From JABMRW01 sp964396965 (GTDB taxonomy: Bacteria > Chloroflexota > Dehalococcoidia > Dehalococcoidales > BS750m-G39), in the NCBI GenBank assembly GCA_964396965.1, contig CAYNGD010000006.1, positions 1 through 64,000 of the forward strand: a DNA stretch of 64,000 nt. Direction: 5' to 3'. Positions 9,959-18,326 of this stretch are shown piece by piece. How positions within the stretch are numbered: position 1 is the first letter of the stretch; the number at the start of each line of letters is the position of its first letter. The position numbers were made by a program, and so were the translations under genes. The notes under the pieces are model-generated. The model was not told the DNA's origin. It saw only the letters and a program-made list of their open reading frames with translations, and searched no databases.

Positions 9959-10990
9959 TTACCTGTAACTTTGACTCAGTTTGATTAGACTCTGAAGCTT
10001 TTCCAGCGCCCGCCCGCTGTCTATCGTTTCTTCGGCTATCTCGGCGCCTGCCTTGAGGGCGGGCAGCCCGGAGCTGTTTTTAGTGCGGCTGCCGACGGCG
10101 ATGCCGGCGGCGGCGTTCATAATCACCGCGTCTCTTCTCGGTCCCCTCTCCCCCTCCAGCACCGCCCGCAGTATGGCTGCGTTCTCCTGAGGGGTGCCCC
10201 CGGCAAGAGTATTTAGTCCGGCCATTCCAAGCCCGAAGTCCTCCGGCGATATTTGGTAGTCGGTAATCTTACCGTCATTAAGTTCCCAGACACGTGACAG
10301 GCCGGACACCGAGATTTCATCCATCCCATTCAGGCTATAGACGACCAGGGCGTGCCTTGAGCCCAGGCGCTGGAGCACCTGCGCCATCTTTTCGCCCAGT
10401 TCCTGGCTGGCCACGCCCAGAACAATGGAATCGGCCAGCGCCGGGTTGGTCAGCGGGCCGAGGATATTGAATACAGTCCTTATGCCCAGCTCGCGGCGGG
10501 GGGCGGCGGCGAACTTCATCGCCGGGTGGAAGAGAGGGGCGAACATGAAGCCGATGCCGACACGCTCGATGCATTCCCTTACCTGGTTTGCGTCCAGCTC
10601 TATTTTCACCCCCAGCGCCTCCAGGACATCGGCGCTGCCGCACCGGCTGGTCATGGCCCGGTTATTGTGCTTGGCCACCTTTATCCCGGCGCCGGCGGCA
10701 ACAAAGGCGGCGGCGGTGGAGATGTTAAAGCTTTTGGAGTTATCGCCACCGGTGCCGACGATATCAATCACCGGCCCGTCTGTCTCCACGCGGATTGACT
10801 TGGCCCGCATGACGCTGGCCAGCCCGGCAATCTCGTCGGCGGTCTCGCCTTTTATTCTCAGGGCGGTAACAAAAGCGCCGAACTGGGCGGTGGTTAGCTG
10901 GCCGGTGGTCATCTCCTTCATCACCTCAGCCGCCTGCTCCATAGTCAGGGAATGCCCGTCCACCAGCAGGCTGATGGCTTCTTTAATCAT
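9959..10990 (-). CDS. trpD: Anthranilate phosphoribosyltransferase
   Basis: Transfers phosphoribose from PRPP to anthranilate. The PRPP site GTGGDNSKSFNIST and the KHNNRAMTSRCGSADVLEALG block are complete; the latter carries the S-C-G-S-A-D-V-L-E signature. The 343-aa protein is the stand-alone form, with the glutamine amidotransferase (trpG) as a separate gene immediately upstream and overlapping by four bases. The C terminus ends a few bases before trpC. Confidence 0.97.
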   Translation of the reverse strand: MIKEAISLLVDGHSLTMEQAAEVMKEMTTGQLTTAQFGAFVTALRIKGETADEIAGLASVMRAKSIRVETDGPVIDIVGTGGDNSKSFNISTAAAFVAAGAGIKVAKHNNRAMTSRCGSADVLEALGVKIELDANQVRECIERVGIGFMFAPLFHPAMKFAAAPRRELGIRTVFNILGPLTNPALADSIVLGVASQELGEKMAQVLQRLGSRHALVVYSLNGMDEISVSGLSRVWELNDGKITDYQISPEDFGLGMAGLNTLAGGTPQENAAILRAVLEGERGPRRDAVIMNAAAGIAVGSRTKNSSGLPALKAGAEIAEETIDSGRALEKLQSLIKLSQSYR

Positions 10991-11574
10991 TTTTCTACCT
11001 CACCCAGGTTATTTAGTTTTAGGAAGTTCCTCAATATGTCCTTGCCGTTCTGGGTCATAAAGGACTCGGGGTGGAACTGCACCCCCTCCACCGGGTATTT
11101 ACGGCGGCGCAGCCCCATGATCGTCCCGTCCTCGGTCCAGGCGGTTATCTCCAGACAGTCCGGCAGGTTTTCGCGGGCGACCATCAGTGAGTGATAGCGG
11201 ATGGCGGGGAAGGGATTAGGCAGGCCGTGAAAGACGCCGCTATCGTTATGGTAGATAAGTGAAGACTTGCCATGCATAATCGCCTTGGCCGGGCCGACGC
11301 TGCCCCCGTAGCTGTAGCCGAGGCACTGGTGTCCCAGGCAGACGCCTAGTATAGGCAGCCTCTCCCCGAACTGCCTGATGACGTCGTTGGAGATACCGGC
11401 GTTTAAGGGGGTGGAGGGGCCGGGTGAGATGACGATGCGCTCCGGCTTCATCCTTTCGATTTCGTCCAGCGTTATCTTGTTATTGCGGACGACCAGAACC
11501 TCTTCCCCCAGCTCGCTCAAATACTGGAAGAGGTTGTAGGTGAAGCTGTCGTAGTTATCAATCAGCAGCAGCAT
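10987..11574 (-). CDS. trpG: Anthranilate synthase component II (glutamine amidotransferase)
   Basis: Class I amidotransferase that supplies ammonia from glutamine to TrpE. The nucleophile is Cys79 in ILGVCLGHQ and the His-Glu pair is in FHPESFMT; the NYDSFTYNL N terminus is typical. At 195 aa it is a stand-alone subunit. It overlaps the 3' end of trpE by 17 bp. As in many bacteria the same subunit might also serve PabB, but no pabB is in the window. Confidence 0.96.
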   Translation of the reverse strand: MLLLIDNYDSFTYNLFQYLSELGEEVLVVRNNKITLDEIERMKPERIVISPGPSTPLNAGISNDVIRQFGERLPILGVCLGHQCLGYSYGGSVGPAKAIMHGKSSLIYHNDSGVFHGLPNPFPAIRYHSLMVARENLPDCLEITAWTEDGTIMGLRRRKYPVEGVQFHPESFMTQNGKDILRNFLKLNNLGEVEK

Positions 11575-13009
11575 GGCTAATCTCCGTAGCCTCGGCCTGC
11601 TCGATGGCTTTTATCAGGGCTCCGGCCTTGTTCATGGTCTCTTCATATTCCCGCTCAGGAACGCTGTCATAGACGATGCCGGCGCCGGCCTGGATATGGG
11701 CGGTGCCGTTTTGGGTGACGATAGTCCTTATAGTTATGGCGGTGTCCATTCCGCCGGAGAAGCTGAAGTAGCCAACGCAACCGGCGTAGGGGCCCCTTTT
11801 GTCCGGCTCAAGCTCGGCGATGGCCTCCATGGCCCGTATCTTGGGTGCCCCGGAGACGGTTCCAGCGGGGAAACAGGCGCGCAGGGCATCGAAGGTGGTG
11901 AGTTCAGGTCTTAACCTGCCTTCGACATTGGTGACCAGGTGCATGACGTGGGAGTAGCGCTCAACATCCATAAGCTCGCTGACCCTGACCGTCCCCGGCA
12001 CGCTCACCCGCCCGATGTCATTTCTCCCCAGGTCAACCAGCATGATGTGCTCGGCGCGCTCCTTCTCGTCGGCGCGCAGTTCTTCTTCCAGGCGTTTATC
12101 TTCCTCCGGCGTTTTACCCCGAGGCCGTGTCCCGGCCAGGGGGCGGGTGGTCACCGTACCGTTAACCGCCCTGACCAGGATTTCGGGCGACGAGCCGATA
12201 AGCTGGAAGTCCTTGAAGTCCAGGAAGAACATGTAGGGCGAGGGGTTGATGCGTCTTAGGGCTTGGTAGATGTCTAGGGGTGAGGCGGTGGTGGAGCGGC
12301 TCAGGCGCTGGGAGAGCACAATCTGTATGGCCTCGCCCTCGGTGATATACTGCTTTGCTTTCTTAACATTGGCCTCGAACTTGGCCCTGGTCAGATTGGA
12401 CGAGATTTGGGCTGGTCTATCTGATTTCAGTGGTTGGGGATATTTAATGGGCTGCCTGAGTCTGTCGGCCAGTTCCTCTATCCTCTCTATCGCTTTCTGG
12501 TAGGCGCTTTCGGCGGTACCGTCGGGGCGGGCGCAGCTTGCGATTTTAATCTTGTTATTGGCGTGGTCGAAGATGAGCAGGCTATCAACAAAGATAAAGA
12601 CCGCTTCCGGCAGCTTCAGCGGGTCGGAGTCCGGCGAAGGGAGTTCCTCAAAGCGCCTTACCGTTTCGTAGGCAAGGTAGCCGACGGCGCCGCCGCTGAA
12701 GTCGGGCAGGCCGCCCAGCGGCGCCAGCCGGTGCTTTTTCATCTCCCCGGCGATGAGCTTTAACGGGTCGGTCTTATCCCCCTCTCTGGTGCTGAGCACT
12801 CTATAAGGCTCGGTGCCGACAAAGCTGTAGCGCGCCGCCTTCCGACTATCCTCCACGCTCTCCAGGAGAAAACCGTAATCGCCGCGTTTCACCTTTAGTA
12901 GGGCCGAGACCGGCGTCTCGCTACCGGCGGCAACCTCCCGATAGACGGGCACTAGGCAGCCCGGCTCTCTCAGAGCTTTAAATTCTTCCATTGTCGGCTG
13001 GTACATCAT
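11558..13009 (-). CDS. trpE: Anthranilate synthase component I
   Basis: Converts chorismate plus ammonia to anthranilate; usually the Trp-feedback target. The N-terminal half contains the regulatory-site segment FLLESVEDSRKAARYSFVG, with the LLES motif that binds tryptophan in characterised TrpE. The catalytic half shows GSSPEILVR, RPLAGTRPRG, the DLGRNDIGRV block, FPAGTVSGAPKIRAMEAI and GAGIVYDS. At 483 aa length is normal. Tandem Met codons start it. It is first in the operon and follows the T-box terminator by about 12 bp, so its ribosome site lies directly beyond the switch. Confidence 0.97.
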   Translation of the reverse strand: MMYQPTMEEFKALREPGCLVPVYREVAAGSETPVSALLKVKRGDYGFLLESVEDSRKAARYSFVGTEPYRVLSTREGDKTDPLKLIAGEMKKHRLAPLGGLPDFSGGAVGYLAYETVRRFEELPSPDSDPLKLPEAVFIFVDSLLIFDHANNKIKIASCARPDGTAESAYQKAIERIEELADRLRQPIKYPQPLKSDRPAQISSNLTRAKFEANVKKAKQYITEGEAIQIVLSQRLSRSTTASPLDIYQALRRINPSPYMFFLDFKDFQLIGSSPEILVRAVNGTVTTRPLAGTRPRGKTPEEDKRLEEELRADEKERAEHIMLVDLGRNDIGRVSVPGTVRVSELMDVERYSHVMHLVTNVEGRLRPELTTFDALRACFPAGTVSGAPKIRAMEAIAELEPDKRGPYAGCVGYFSFSGGMDTAITIRTIVTQNGTAHIQAGAGIVYDSVPEREYEETMNKAGALIKAIEQAEATEISHAAAD

Positions 13010-13021
13010 AAATTCTCCAAT

Positions 13022-13053
13022 AAAAAAACCTCTCGCCTTAGGGGCGAGAGGTT
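13022..13053 (-). terminator. Rho-independent terminator of the T-box leader
   Basis: On the minus strand an 11-bp stem AACCTCTCGCC / GGCGAGAGGTT with loop CCTAA is followed by seven T. It lies between the T-box sequence and trpE, so it acts as the attenuator rather than as an operon end. Confidence 0.93.
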
Positions 13054-13345
13054 AATCCTTCGCGGTGCCACCCTAGTTGATTGCCAAAAAGGCAACCATC
13101 TCTCTTCGGGTACAGCCTTGGCGATACCCTGGGCTTGCTAACGGTGCCCTTCCGTCAAAGCCTACTCGGTCATCCCTTTCGGTTTGCGGCTCCCGAGTCC
13201 ATTCAGCCCCGGCGCTGGCGCCGGTTTCCACCACAAGGCCCAGAAAAATCTCCGATTTTCCCGGGGACCCTCATCCGGCTCTCTGCCGCCCCGTTCTGGA
13301 GCCTACTAGTCTCGTTCTCAGCCTTTGTGCCATATTCAGTTTGGG
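13022..13345 (-). promoter_or_regulatory. T-box leader, tryptophan specifier, controlling the trp/aro operon
   Basis: Read on the minus strand, the leader carries the invariant T-box sequence AGGGTGGCACCGCG at 13074-13061, which pairs with the 3' end of uncharged tRNA. The specifier-loop pattern GAA-TGG-ACTC puts the specifier triplet TGG (Trp) at 13201-13199. An AGAGAG-type stem I motif is near 13283. The terminator follows immediately. By the established T-box mechanism, uncharged tRNA-Trp should stabilise the antiterminator and switch on the whole 14-gene operon. Confidence 0.93.
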
Positions 13346-13348
13346 GTA

Positions 13349-13377
13349 AGTATACATAATTAGTCGTTATTTGTCAA
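13349..13377 (-). promoter_or_regulatory. Sigma-70-type promoter of the trp/aro operon
   Basis: On the minus strand TTGACA (13377-13372), a 17-bp spacer and TATACT (13354-13349) form a near-consensus housekeeping promoter. Transcription would start about 13342, just at the 5' edge of the T-box leader. I see no other convincing promoter in the operon. Confidence 0.88.
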
Positions 13378-13434
13378 GTGGGCCTGGTTAGCGGCGATGG
13401 ACGGGGGTCAAAACACCGGCCAGAGCGATCACGC

Positions 13435-13463
13435 TTGACTTTTAGTCCTTTCATTTTTATAAT
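13435..13463 (+). promoter_or_regulatory. Sigma-70-type promoter of the tRNA-tuf transcription unit
   Basis: TTGACT (13435-13440), 17-bp spacer, TATAAT (13458-13463). It is divergent from the trp promoter, with only about 58 bp between the two -35 boxes. Transcription would start about 13470, just before the first tRNA. Confidence 0.87.
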
Positions 13464-13491
13464 ATTCCAGTTGACCAGCGCCAGAACTATC

Positions 13492-13564
13492 GCCCGAGTG
13501 GCGCAATGGCAGCGCAACCGACTTGTAATCGGTAGGTTAGCGGGTTCGACTCCCCTCTCGGGCT
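13492..13564 (+). tRNA. tRNA-Thr (anticodon TGT)
   Basis: The acceptor stem GCCCGAG/CTCGGGC is perfect. The anticodon arm is ACCGA-CTTGTAA-TCGGT, giving TGT for Thr. The T loop is TTCGACT, but its stem GCGGG/CCCCT contains a C-C mismatch and a G-T pair, which is unusual for a functional tRNA. No CCA is encoded. First of three tRNAs ahead of tuf. Confidence 0.93.
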
Positions 13565-13584
13565 GGGATTTACTGGCGATGTGG

Positions 13585-13669
13585 GGAGGGGTGCCGGAGT
13601 GGTTAATCGGAGCAGACTGTAAATCTGCCGCCTGAAATGGCTACGCAGGTTCGAATCCTGCCCCCTCCA
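13585..13669 (+). tRNA. tRNA-Tyr (anticodon GTA)
   Basis: The acceptor stem GGAGGGG/CCCCTCC, anticodon arm GCAGA-CTGTAAA-TCTGC (GTA, Tyr), a long class II variable arm and T arm GCAGG-TTCGAAT-CCTGC are all present. At 85 nt this matches a bacterial type II tRNA-Tyr. No CCA is encoded. Confidence 0.95.
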
Positions 13670-13710
13670 CTGTAGCGTAAAAACTAGAAATATGGTATCT
13701 TGTTCATAGT

Positions 13711-13783
13711 GCCCACATAGCTCAGTCGGTAGAGCACCATCTTGGTAAGATGGGGGTCACCAGTTCGAATCTGGTTGTGGGCT
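13711..13783 (+). tRNA. tRNA-Thr (anticodon GGT)
   Basis: The acceptor stem GCCCACA/TGTGGGC, anticodon arm CCATC-TTGGTAA-GATGG (GGT, Thr) and T arm CCAGT-TCGAATC-style region are complete. It ends 18 bp before the tuf start. The Thr-Tyr-Thr-tuf order echoes the thrU-tyrU-glyT-thrT-tufB arrangement of enterobacteria. Confidence 0.95.
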
Positions 13784-13801
13784 TAAATAAAGGGGGTTAA
13801 A

Positions 13802-15007
13802 ATGGCAAAAAAGAAATTCGAGAGGACCAAGCCCCATTGCAATGTGGGCACTATCGGTCATGTTGACCACGGCAAGACGACCCTGACCTCGGCGATTACC
13901 TTGGTGCTGTCCAAGGCGGGCCTCGCTGGATACCGCGAGTTTGGCTCCATTGATAATGCGCCCGAGGAAAAGGCGAGGGGACTGACCATCGCTATTGCCC
14001 ATATTGAGTATGAGACAGAGAAACGCCATTACGCGCATATCGATTGCCCGGGGCACGCCGACTACATTAAGAACATGATAACCGGCGCTGCCCAGATGGA
14101 CGGCGCCATCCTGGTGGTGGCCGCCGATGACGGGGTGATGCCCCAGACCAGGGAGCACCTCCTGCTGGCGCACCAGGTGGAGGTGCCTTATATAGTGGTC
14201 GCCCTGAATAAGGTTGACCTGGTGGATGACCCCGAGCTGCTGGAGGTGACCGAGCTGGAGCTGAGGGAGGAGCTGTTGCCCAAATACGGCTTCCCCGGCA
14301 GCGAGGTCCCCATCATCAGAGTGAGTGCTCTCAAGGTTCTGGAGTGCGGCTGCGGCAAGCGGGACTGCCAGTGGTGCGGCGCCATCTGGAAATTGATGGA
14401 TGCCGTTGATAGCTATATCCCGACCCCGGTGCGGCCTAAAGACCAGCCTTTCCTGATGTCGGTAGAGGACGTCTTCAGCATCAAGGGGCGGGGTACCGTG
14501 CCCACCGGGAGGGTGGAGCGGGGGGTGATTAAGGCCGGGGACGAGCTTGAGATAGTCGGCCTGCACCACGAGCCCCACAAGACGGTGGCTACCAGCCTGG
14601 AGATGTTCCACAAGACCCTGGACTATGCCGAGCCGGGGGACGCTGTGGGCATACTGCTGCGTGGTGTTGACCGGGACGAGATAGAGCGGGGCCAGGTTTT
14701 GGCCGCCCCCGGCACTATCAAGCCCCATACCTACGCCGAGGCCCAGGTATATGTTTTGAGCAAGGAGGAGGGAGGCCGGCATACCCCGTTCTTCAACGGT
14801 TACAAGCCCCAGTTTTATATCAGGACTACCGACGTTACCGGGACTATCGAGTTGCCGGAAGGGGTGGAGATGGTCATGCCCGGCGATAACATCACTATGA
14901 AGATAAAGCTTATCTATCCGGTGGCTATGGAGCAGGGCCTGCGCTTTGCTATTAGGGAAGGGGGTAGAACGGTAGGTGCCGGTACCATTGCCAGCATCAT
15001 CGAGTAA
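13802..15007 (+). CDS. tuf: Elongation factor Tu with a four-cysteine insertion
   Basis: GTPase that delivers aminoacyl-tRNA to the ribosome. G1 is GHVDHGKT, G3 DCPGH, G4 NKVD and G5 SALK; domains 2 and 3 are complete (VEDVFSIKGRGTVPTGRVERG to the C-terminal VGAGTIASIIE). At 401 aa length is normal. After SALKVLE the usual short acidic linker is replaced by a Cys-rich stretch with Cys182, Cys184, Cys189 and Cys192 (pattern C-x-C-x4-C-x2-C), a possible metal knuckle at the end of domain 1. Ribosome site GGGGG lies upstream of the ATG; rpmG starts two bases after the stop. Confidence 0.97.
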   Translation: MAKKKFERTKPHCNVGTIGHVDHGKTTLTSAITLVLSKAGLAGYREFGSIDNAPEEKARGLTIAIAHIEYETEKRHYAHIDCPGHADYIKNMITGAAQMDGAILVVAADDGVMPQTREHLLLAHQVEVPYIVVALNKVDLVDDPELLEVTELELREELLPKYGFPGSEVPIIRVSALKVLECGCGKRDCQWCGAIWKLMDAVDSYIPTPVRPKDQPFLMSVEDVFSIKGRGTVPTGRVERGVIKAGDELEIVGLHHEPHKTVATSLEMFHKTLDYAEPGDAVGILLRGVDRDEIERGQVLAAPGTIKPHTYAEAQVYVLSKEEGGRHTPFFNGYKPQFYIRTTDVTGTIELPEGVEMVMPGDNITMKIKLIYPVAMEQGLRFAIREGGRTVGAGTIASIIE

Positions 15008-15009
15008 GA

Positions 15010-15177
15010 ATGGCCAAAAAGGGTGAAGCCAGGAATATTATCTATCTCGCCTGCACCGAGTGCAGGGAGAGGACCTATACCACCAGCAAAAACCGGCACA
15101 ATGACTCCCAGCGGTTGGAGCTCAAGAAGTATTGCCCCCGCTGTCGCACCCATACCCTCCACCGGGAGGCAAAATAG
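15010..15177 (+). CDS. rpmG: Ribosomal protein L33 (zinc-ribbon form)
   Basis: A 55-aa basic protein of the large subunit. It starts MAKKGEARNIIYLAC and contains two CxxC pairs (CTEC at residues 15-18 and CPRC at 42-45), so it is the zinc-binding C+ paralogue. The start follows the tuf stop by two bases, and position between tuf and secE is the common bacterial arrangement. It is too short for many ORF callers. Confidence 0.95.
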   Translation: MAKKGEARNIIYLACTECRERTYTTSKNRHNDSQRLELKKYCPRCRTHTLHREAK

Positions 15178-15211
15178 TGGGTGGCAATTAAGGAGGCAGT
15201 GAGGCTTTTTC

Positions 15212-15421
15212 ATGGCCCATCGCGCTACTACCAAGCGTTCCAGGTTCAGTCTTTTTGGCGAAATCATCGCCGAGATGAAGAAGGTGGTCTGGCTCACCAG
15301 GCGAGAGGCGGCCTATTTGACCTTTATGGTCTTGGTTGTGTCCATTATCGTGGGCCTGATTCTGGGAGGCTTTGACTACGGCTTTACCAACCTGGTCAAC
15401 AAGTTCTTTCTGGGCAAATAA
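15212..15421 (+). CDS. secE: Preprotein translocase subunit SecE
   Basis: A single-span essential SecYEG component. The 69-aa protein has the amphipathic helix FGEIIAEMKKVVWLTRREA (the conserved K-x2-W-P/L-T/S-R pattern) followed by one hydrophobic segment at about residues 36-54. The GGAGGC site lies upstream of the ATG. Its position before nusG is conserved in bacteria. Confidence 0.94.
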   Translation: MAHRATTKRSRFSLFGEIIAEMKKVVWLTRREAAYLTFMVLVVSIIVGLILGGFDYGFTNLVNKFFLGK

Positions 15422-15448
15422 GCGCCTACCCCTGGCTTTCCGGGCAGT

Positions 15449-16003
15449 TTGGTTCAAATGAGGTTATCGGTGGCAGGCAATCAGAAAAGTTGGTTCGTCG
15501 TCCATACCTACTCCGGGTATGAAGAACGAGTTAAGAAGAACCTTGAGCAGCGCATCAAGTATATGGACAGCGGGGAGGAAATCTCCCAGGTAATCATACC
15601 CACCGAGGTGGAGATTGAGGTCAAGGAAGGGCAGCGGCGCAACGTGAACAAAAAGATACTGCCCGGCTATATCCTGGTTCAGATGGAGCTGAGCGACCAG
15701 AGCTGGAATATAGTGCGCAACACCCCGGGTGTTACCGGCTTTGTCGGCAGCGGCAATAAGCCCACCCCCCTTGAGGAGGGGGAGGTCAACAAAATCTTAA
15801 AGCAGATGGAGGCGGAGGCGCCCCGGGTCAGGGTCGGTTTCCGCAAGGGGCAGAGCGTGCGGGTGACCAGCGGCCCCTTCATTGACTTTGTCGGCGTGGT
15901 GGATGAAATCAGCCTGGACAAGGGCAAGGTGAAGGTGCTCCTTTCCCTCTTCGGGCGGGAGACGCCGGTTGAGCTCGACTTTTTGCAGGTGGAGAAGCTT
16001 TAG
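15449..16003 (+). CDS. nusG: Transcription termination/antitermination protein NusG
   Basis: Binds RNA polymerase and affects pausing and Rho. The NGN domain starts with WFVVHTYSGYEERVKKNLEQR, contains KILPGYILVQM and the NTPGVTGFVG motif; the C-terminal KOW domain is VRVTSGPFIDFVGVVDEI. Start choice is uncertain: upstream of WFVV there are ATGs at 15449 and 15458 and none has a strong ribosome site. The stop TAG shares its G with the GTG start of rplK. Confidence 0.95.
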   Translation: MVQMRLSVAGNQKSWFVVHTYSGYEERVKKNLEQRIKYMDSGEEISQVIIPTEVEIEVKEGQRRNVNKKILPGYILVQMELSDQSWNIVRNTPGVTGFVGSGNKPTPLEEGEVNKILKQMEAEAPRVRVGFRKGQSVRVTSGPFIDFVGVVDEISLDKGKVKVLLSLFGRETPVELDFLQVEKL

Positions 16004-16425
16004 TGGCCAAGAAGATTGCCGCGGTAATTAAACTGCAGATTCAGGCGGGGAAGGCCACCCCGGCGCCGCCGGTAGGCCCGGCCTTGGGACAGCACGGGCT
16101 TAATATCATGGCCTTCTGCAAGGAGTACAACGAGCGCACTGCTGGCCAGGAAGGCTCTATCATCCCGGTGGAGATAACCGTATTCGAGGACCGCTCCTTT
16201 ACCTTCATCACCAAGACGCCGCCGGCTACCGATCTGCTCAAGAAAGCGTCCGGCCTGGAGAAGGGTTCGGTCAGTCCCGGCCACGAAAAGGCGGGCAGGA
16301 TAACCCGGGCCCAGCTCAGGGAGATAGCCCAGCTTAAATCTAAAGATTTAAACGCCAACAGCATCGAGGGGGCGGAGCGAATCATCGAGGGCACCGCCTG
16401 CAGCATGGGTATTGAGGTGGAATAA
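16003..16425 (+). CDS. rplK: Ribosomal protein L11
   Basis: Component of the GTPase-associated centre that also activates RelA in characterised systems. The 140-aa protein shows KLQIQAGKATPAPPVGPALGQHG and the C-terminal RNA-binding region GTACSMGIEVE. It uses a GTG start overlapping the nusG stop by one base, so it is very probably coupled to nusG translation. Confidence 0.97.
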   Translation: MAKKIAAVIKLQIQAGKATPAPPVGPALGQHGLNIMAFCKEYNERTAGQEGSIIPVEITVFEDRSFTFITKTPPATDLLKKASGLEKGSVSPGHEKAGRITRAQLREIAQLKSKDLNANSIEGAERIIEGTACSMGIEVE

Positions 16426-16427
16426 AT

Positions 16428-17141
16428 TTGGCCAAGCACGGTAAGAAATATAACGAGGCACTAGCCCTGGTGGACCGGGCCAGGCTCTATGAGCCCGCCG
16501 AGGCCATCGAGATGGCCAAGAAGGCGGCCTATACCAAGTTCGATGAGACGGTTGAGCTTCACCTGCGGATGGGGATTGACCCCCGCGACGCCACCCAGCA
16601 GGTGCGCGGGGTAGCTTTATTGCCCCACGGGCTGGGCAAGAAGGTGCGGGTGCTGGTCTTTGCCCAGGGTGAGGCGGCCAGGAATGCCGAGAGCGCCGGC
16701 GCCGACTACGTCGGCGGTGACGACCTGGCTAAAAAGATTGAGGGGGGCTGGCTGGACTTTGACGTCACCATCGCCACCCCGGATATGATGGGCAAGGTGG
16801 GCCGGCTGGGTAAGATCCTGGGGAGGCGGGGGCTGATGCCCAACCCCAAGTCGGGGACGGTGGTGGCCGGCGAAGACCTGCCCCGGGCCATCAACGAGGC
16901 CCGCCAGGGGCGGGTGGAGTTCAAGCTGGACCGGACGGCTATCATTCATCTCCCGCTGGGCAAGGCCAGTTTTGAGACGGATAAGCTGCTGGCCAACCTC
17001 ACCGCCGTTATCGAGGCGGTGACCCGGGCCAAGCCCGCCGGGGCCAAGGGGCAGTATATCAAGACGGCCACTTTAACCACCACCATGGGGCCGGGCTTTA
17101 AGCTCGACCTGAGACCAACCCTGTCGCTAACCTCCAGTTAG
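16428..17141 (+). CDS. rplA: Ribosomal protein L1
   Basis: L1-stalk protein. The 237-aa sequence has MGIDPRDATQQVRG, the GGDDLAKKIEGGWLDFDV segment, LGRRGLMPNPKSGTV (the family signature) and GQYIKTATLTTTMGPGFKLD. It starts with TTG two bases after the rplK stop. In most bacteria rplJ follows directly; here a four-gene lipid-type cassette intervenes. Confidence 0.97.
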   Translation: MAKHGKKYNEALALVDRARLYEPAEAIEMAKKAAYTKFDETVELHLRMGIDPRDATQQVRGVALLPHGLGKKVRVLVFAQGEAARNAESAGADYVGGDDLAKKIEGGWLDFDVTIATPDMMGKVGRLGKILGRRGLMPNPKSGTVVAGEDLPRAINEARQGRVEFKLDRTAIIHLPLGKASFETDKLLANLTAVIEAVTRAKPAGAKGQYIKTATLTTTMGPGFKLDLRPTLSLTSS

Positions 17142-17171
17142 TAAAATCTAGACTGCAAAGGGGACGTTGAT

Positions 17172-18323
17172 ATGGAAGATGTTGCTATTATTGGTGCCGG
17201 ACAGAGCGCCTTCAGCCGTAGCTGCGGTGAGTCTATCCGGGAGCTAGCTTTCGAGGCCTACAAGGAGGCGATGGCAGGGCTGGATATCACCGGTGACAAT
17301 ATCGACGCCTCGGTTATCTGCTCGGCGCCGGAATATGATAAACAGCGCTCGCCTTCGGGCCTGATTTCGGAGTACCTGGAGCTGACCCCCAAGCCCACCT
17401 TCTATATTGAGACGGTCTGCTCCTCGAGCAGCACGGGCTTAAGGGTGGCCTGGTCGCTGATAAAGGCCGGGCTGCACCAGGTGGTAGCGGTAGTCGGCTT
17501 CCAGAAGATGTCCGAGCTCTCCTCCCGTGACGCCGCCGAGAGGATGGGGCGGGGGGGAGACATAATCTGGGAGTCGCCCTTCGGAATCACCATGCCCGCC
17601 GGCTACGCCATGTACGCCCGGGCCCATATGGAAAAGTACGGCACCACTGAGGAACAGATGGCTAAAATCCGGGTCAAGAACTCCCACTACGGGGCGACCA
17701 ACCCCAAGGCCAACTACCGCAAGGAGCTGAGCCTGGAGGATATTTTAAATTCGGAGATGATAACCAGCCCCTTAAAGAAGTTTGACTGTTGCGCCAACGC
17801 CGACGGCTCCTCCTGCGTCATCCTGGCCCGGGGCGACGTGGCTAAGAGCATCACCAAGAAGCCCATCTGGGTTATCGGCCTGGGGGCGGCCACCGATACC
17901 ATGAGCATGGCCGGAAGGCAGTCGCTCACCGGGCTGCGCTGTGCTCAGGAGGCGGCCAGGCAGGCCTATAAGATGGCCGGGGTCAAGCCCCGGGACATTG
18001 ACGTGGCCGAGGTCCACGACTGCTTTACCATCTCCGAGATTCTGGCCTACGAAGACCTTGGCTTCGCCAAGCCCGGTGAGGGGGCGGGGCTGATTGAGGA
18101 CAAAGAGACCTACGCCGACGGCAAGATACCGGTAAACGTTGATGGCGGCCTGCTCTCCAAGGGGCACCCAATCGGTGCTACTGGCGGCTCGCAGATTCGG
18201 ACTATCGTCCGCCAGCTGCGTGGGGCGGCCACCGAGGCCCAGGTGAAGAACGCCGAGATAGGTCTGGTGCACAATATCGGCGGCGTCGGGCAGTACGGCA
18301 ACGTCACCATTTTGAGGAGGTAG
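17172..18323 (+). CDS. Thiolase-fold acyltransferase (SCP2/archaeal acetyl-CoA acetyltransferase-like)
   Basis: A 383-aa thiolase-superfamily protein of the SCPx/archaeal type rather than classical FadA/AtoB. The nucleophile position is kept as Cys83 in IETVCSSSSTGLR. The His motif is GGLLSKGHPIGATGG, and the C-terminal active-site motif is HNIGGVGQ, where classical thiolases have CxGGG. The conserved HDCF block is present. It begins 30 bp after rplA with GGGGA upstream, and runs into the OB-fold gene four bases later. Known archaeal three-gene sets (thiolase, DUF35 protein, HMG-CoA synthase) form a complex; the same is inferred here, but the substrate is unknown. Confidence 0.88.
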   Translation: MEDVAIIGAGQSAFSRSCGESIRELAFEAYKEAMAGLDITGDNIDASVICSAPEYDKQRSPSGLISEYLELTPKPTFYIETVCSSSSTGLRVAWSLIKAGLHQVVAVVGFQKMSELSSRDAAERMGRGGDIIWESPFGITMPAGYAMYARAHMEKYGTTEEQMAKIRVKNSHYGATNPKANYRKELSLEDILNSEMITSPLKKFDCCANADGSSCVILARGDVAKSITKKPIWVIGLGAATDTMSMAGRQSLTGLRCAQEAARQAYKMAGVKPRDIDVAEVHDCFTISEILAYEDLGFAKPGEGAGLIEDKETYADGKIPVNVDGGLLSKGHPIGATGGSQIRTIVRQLRGAATEAQVKNAEIGLVHNIGGVGQYGNVTILRR

Positions 18324-18326
18324 TTA

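Noticed and set aside
13757..14782. 341-codon antisense frame over tuf
   Set aside because: Composition mirrors the GC-rich codons of tuf; no ribosome site, no family resemblance. A shadow frame.
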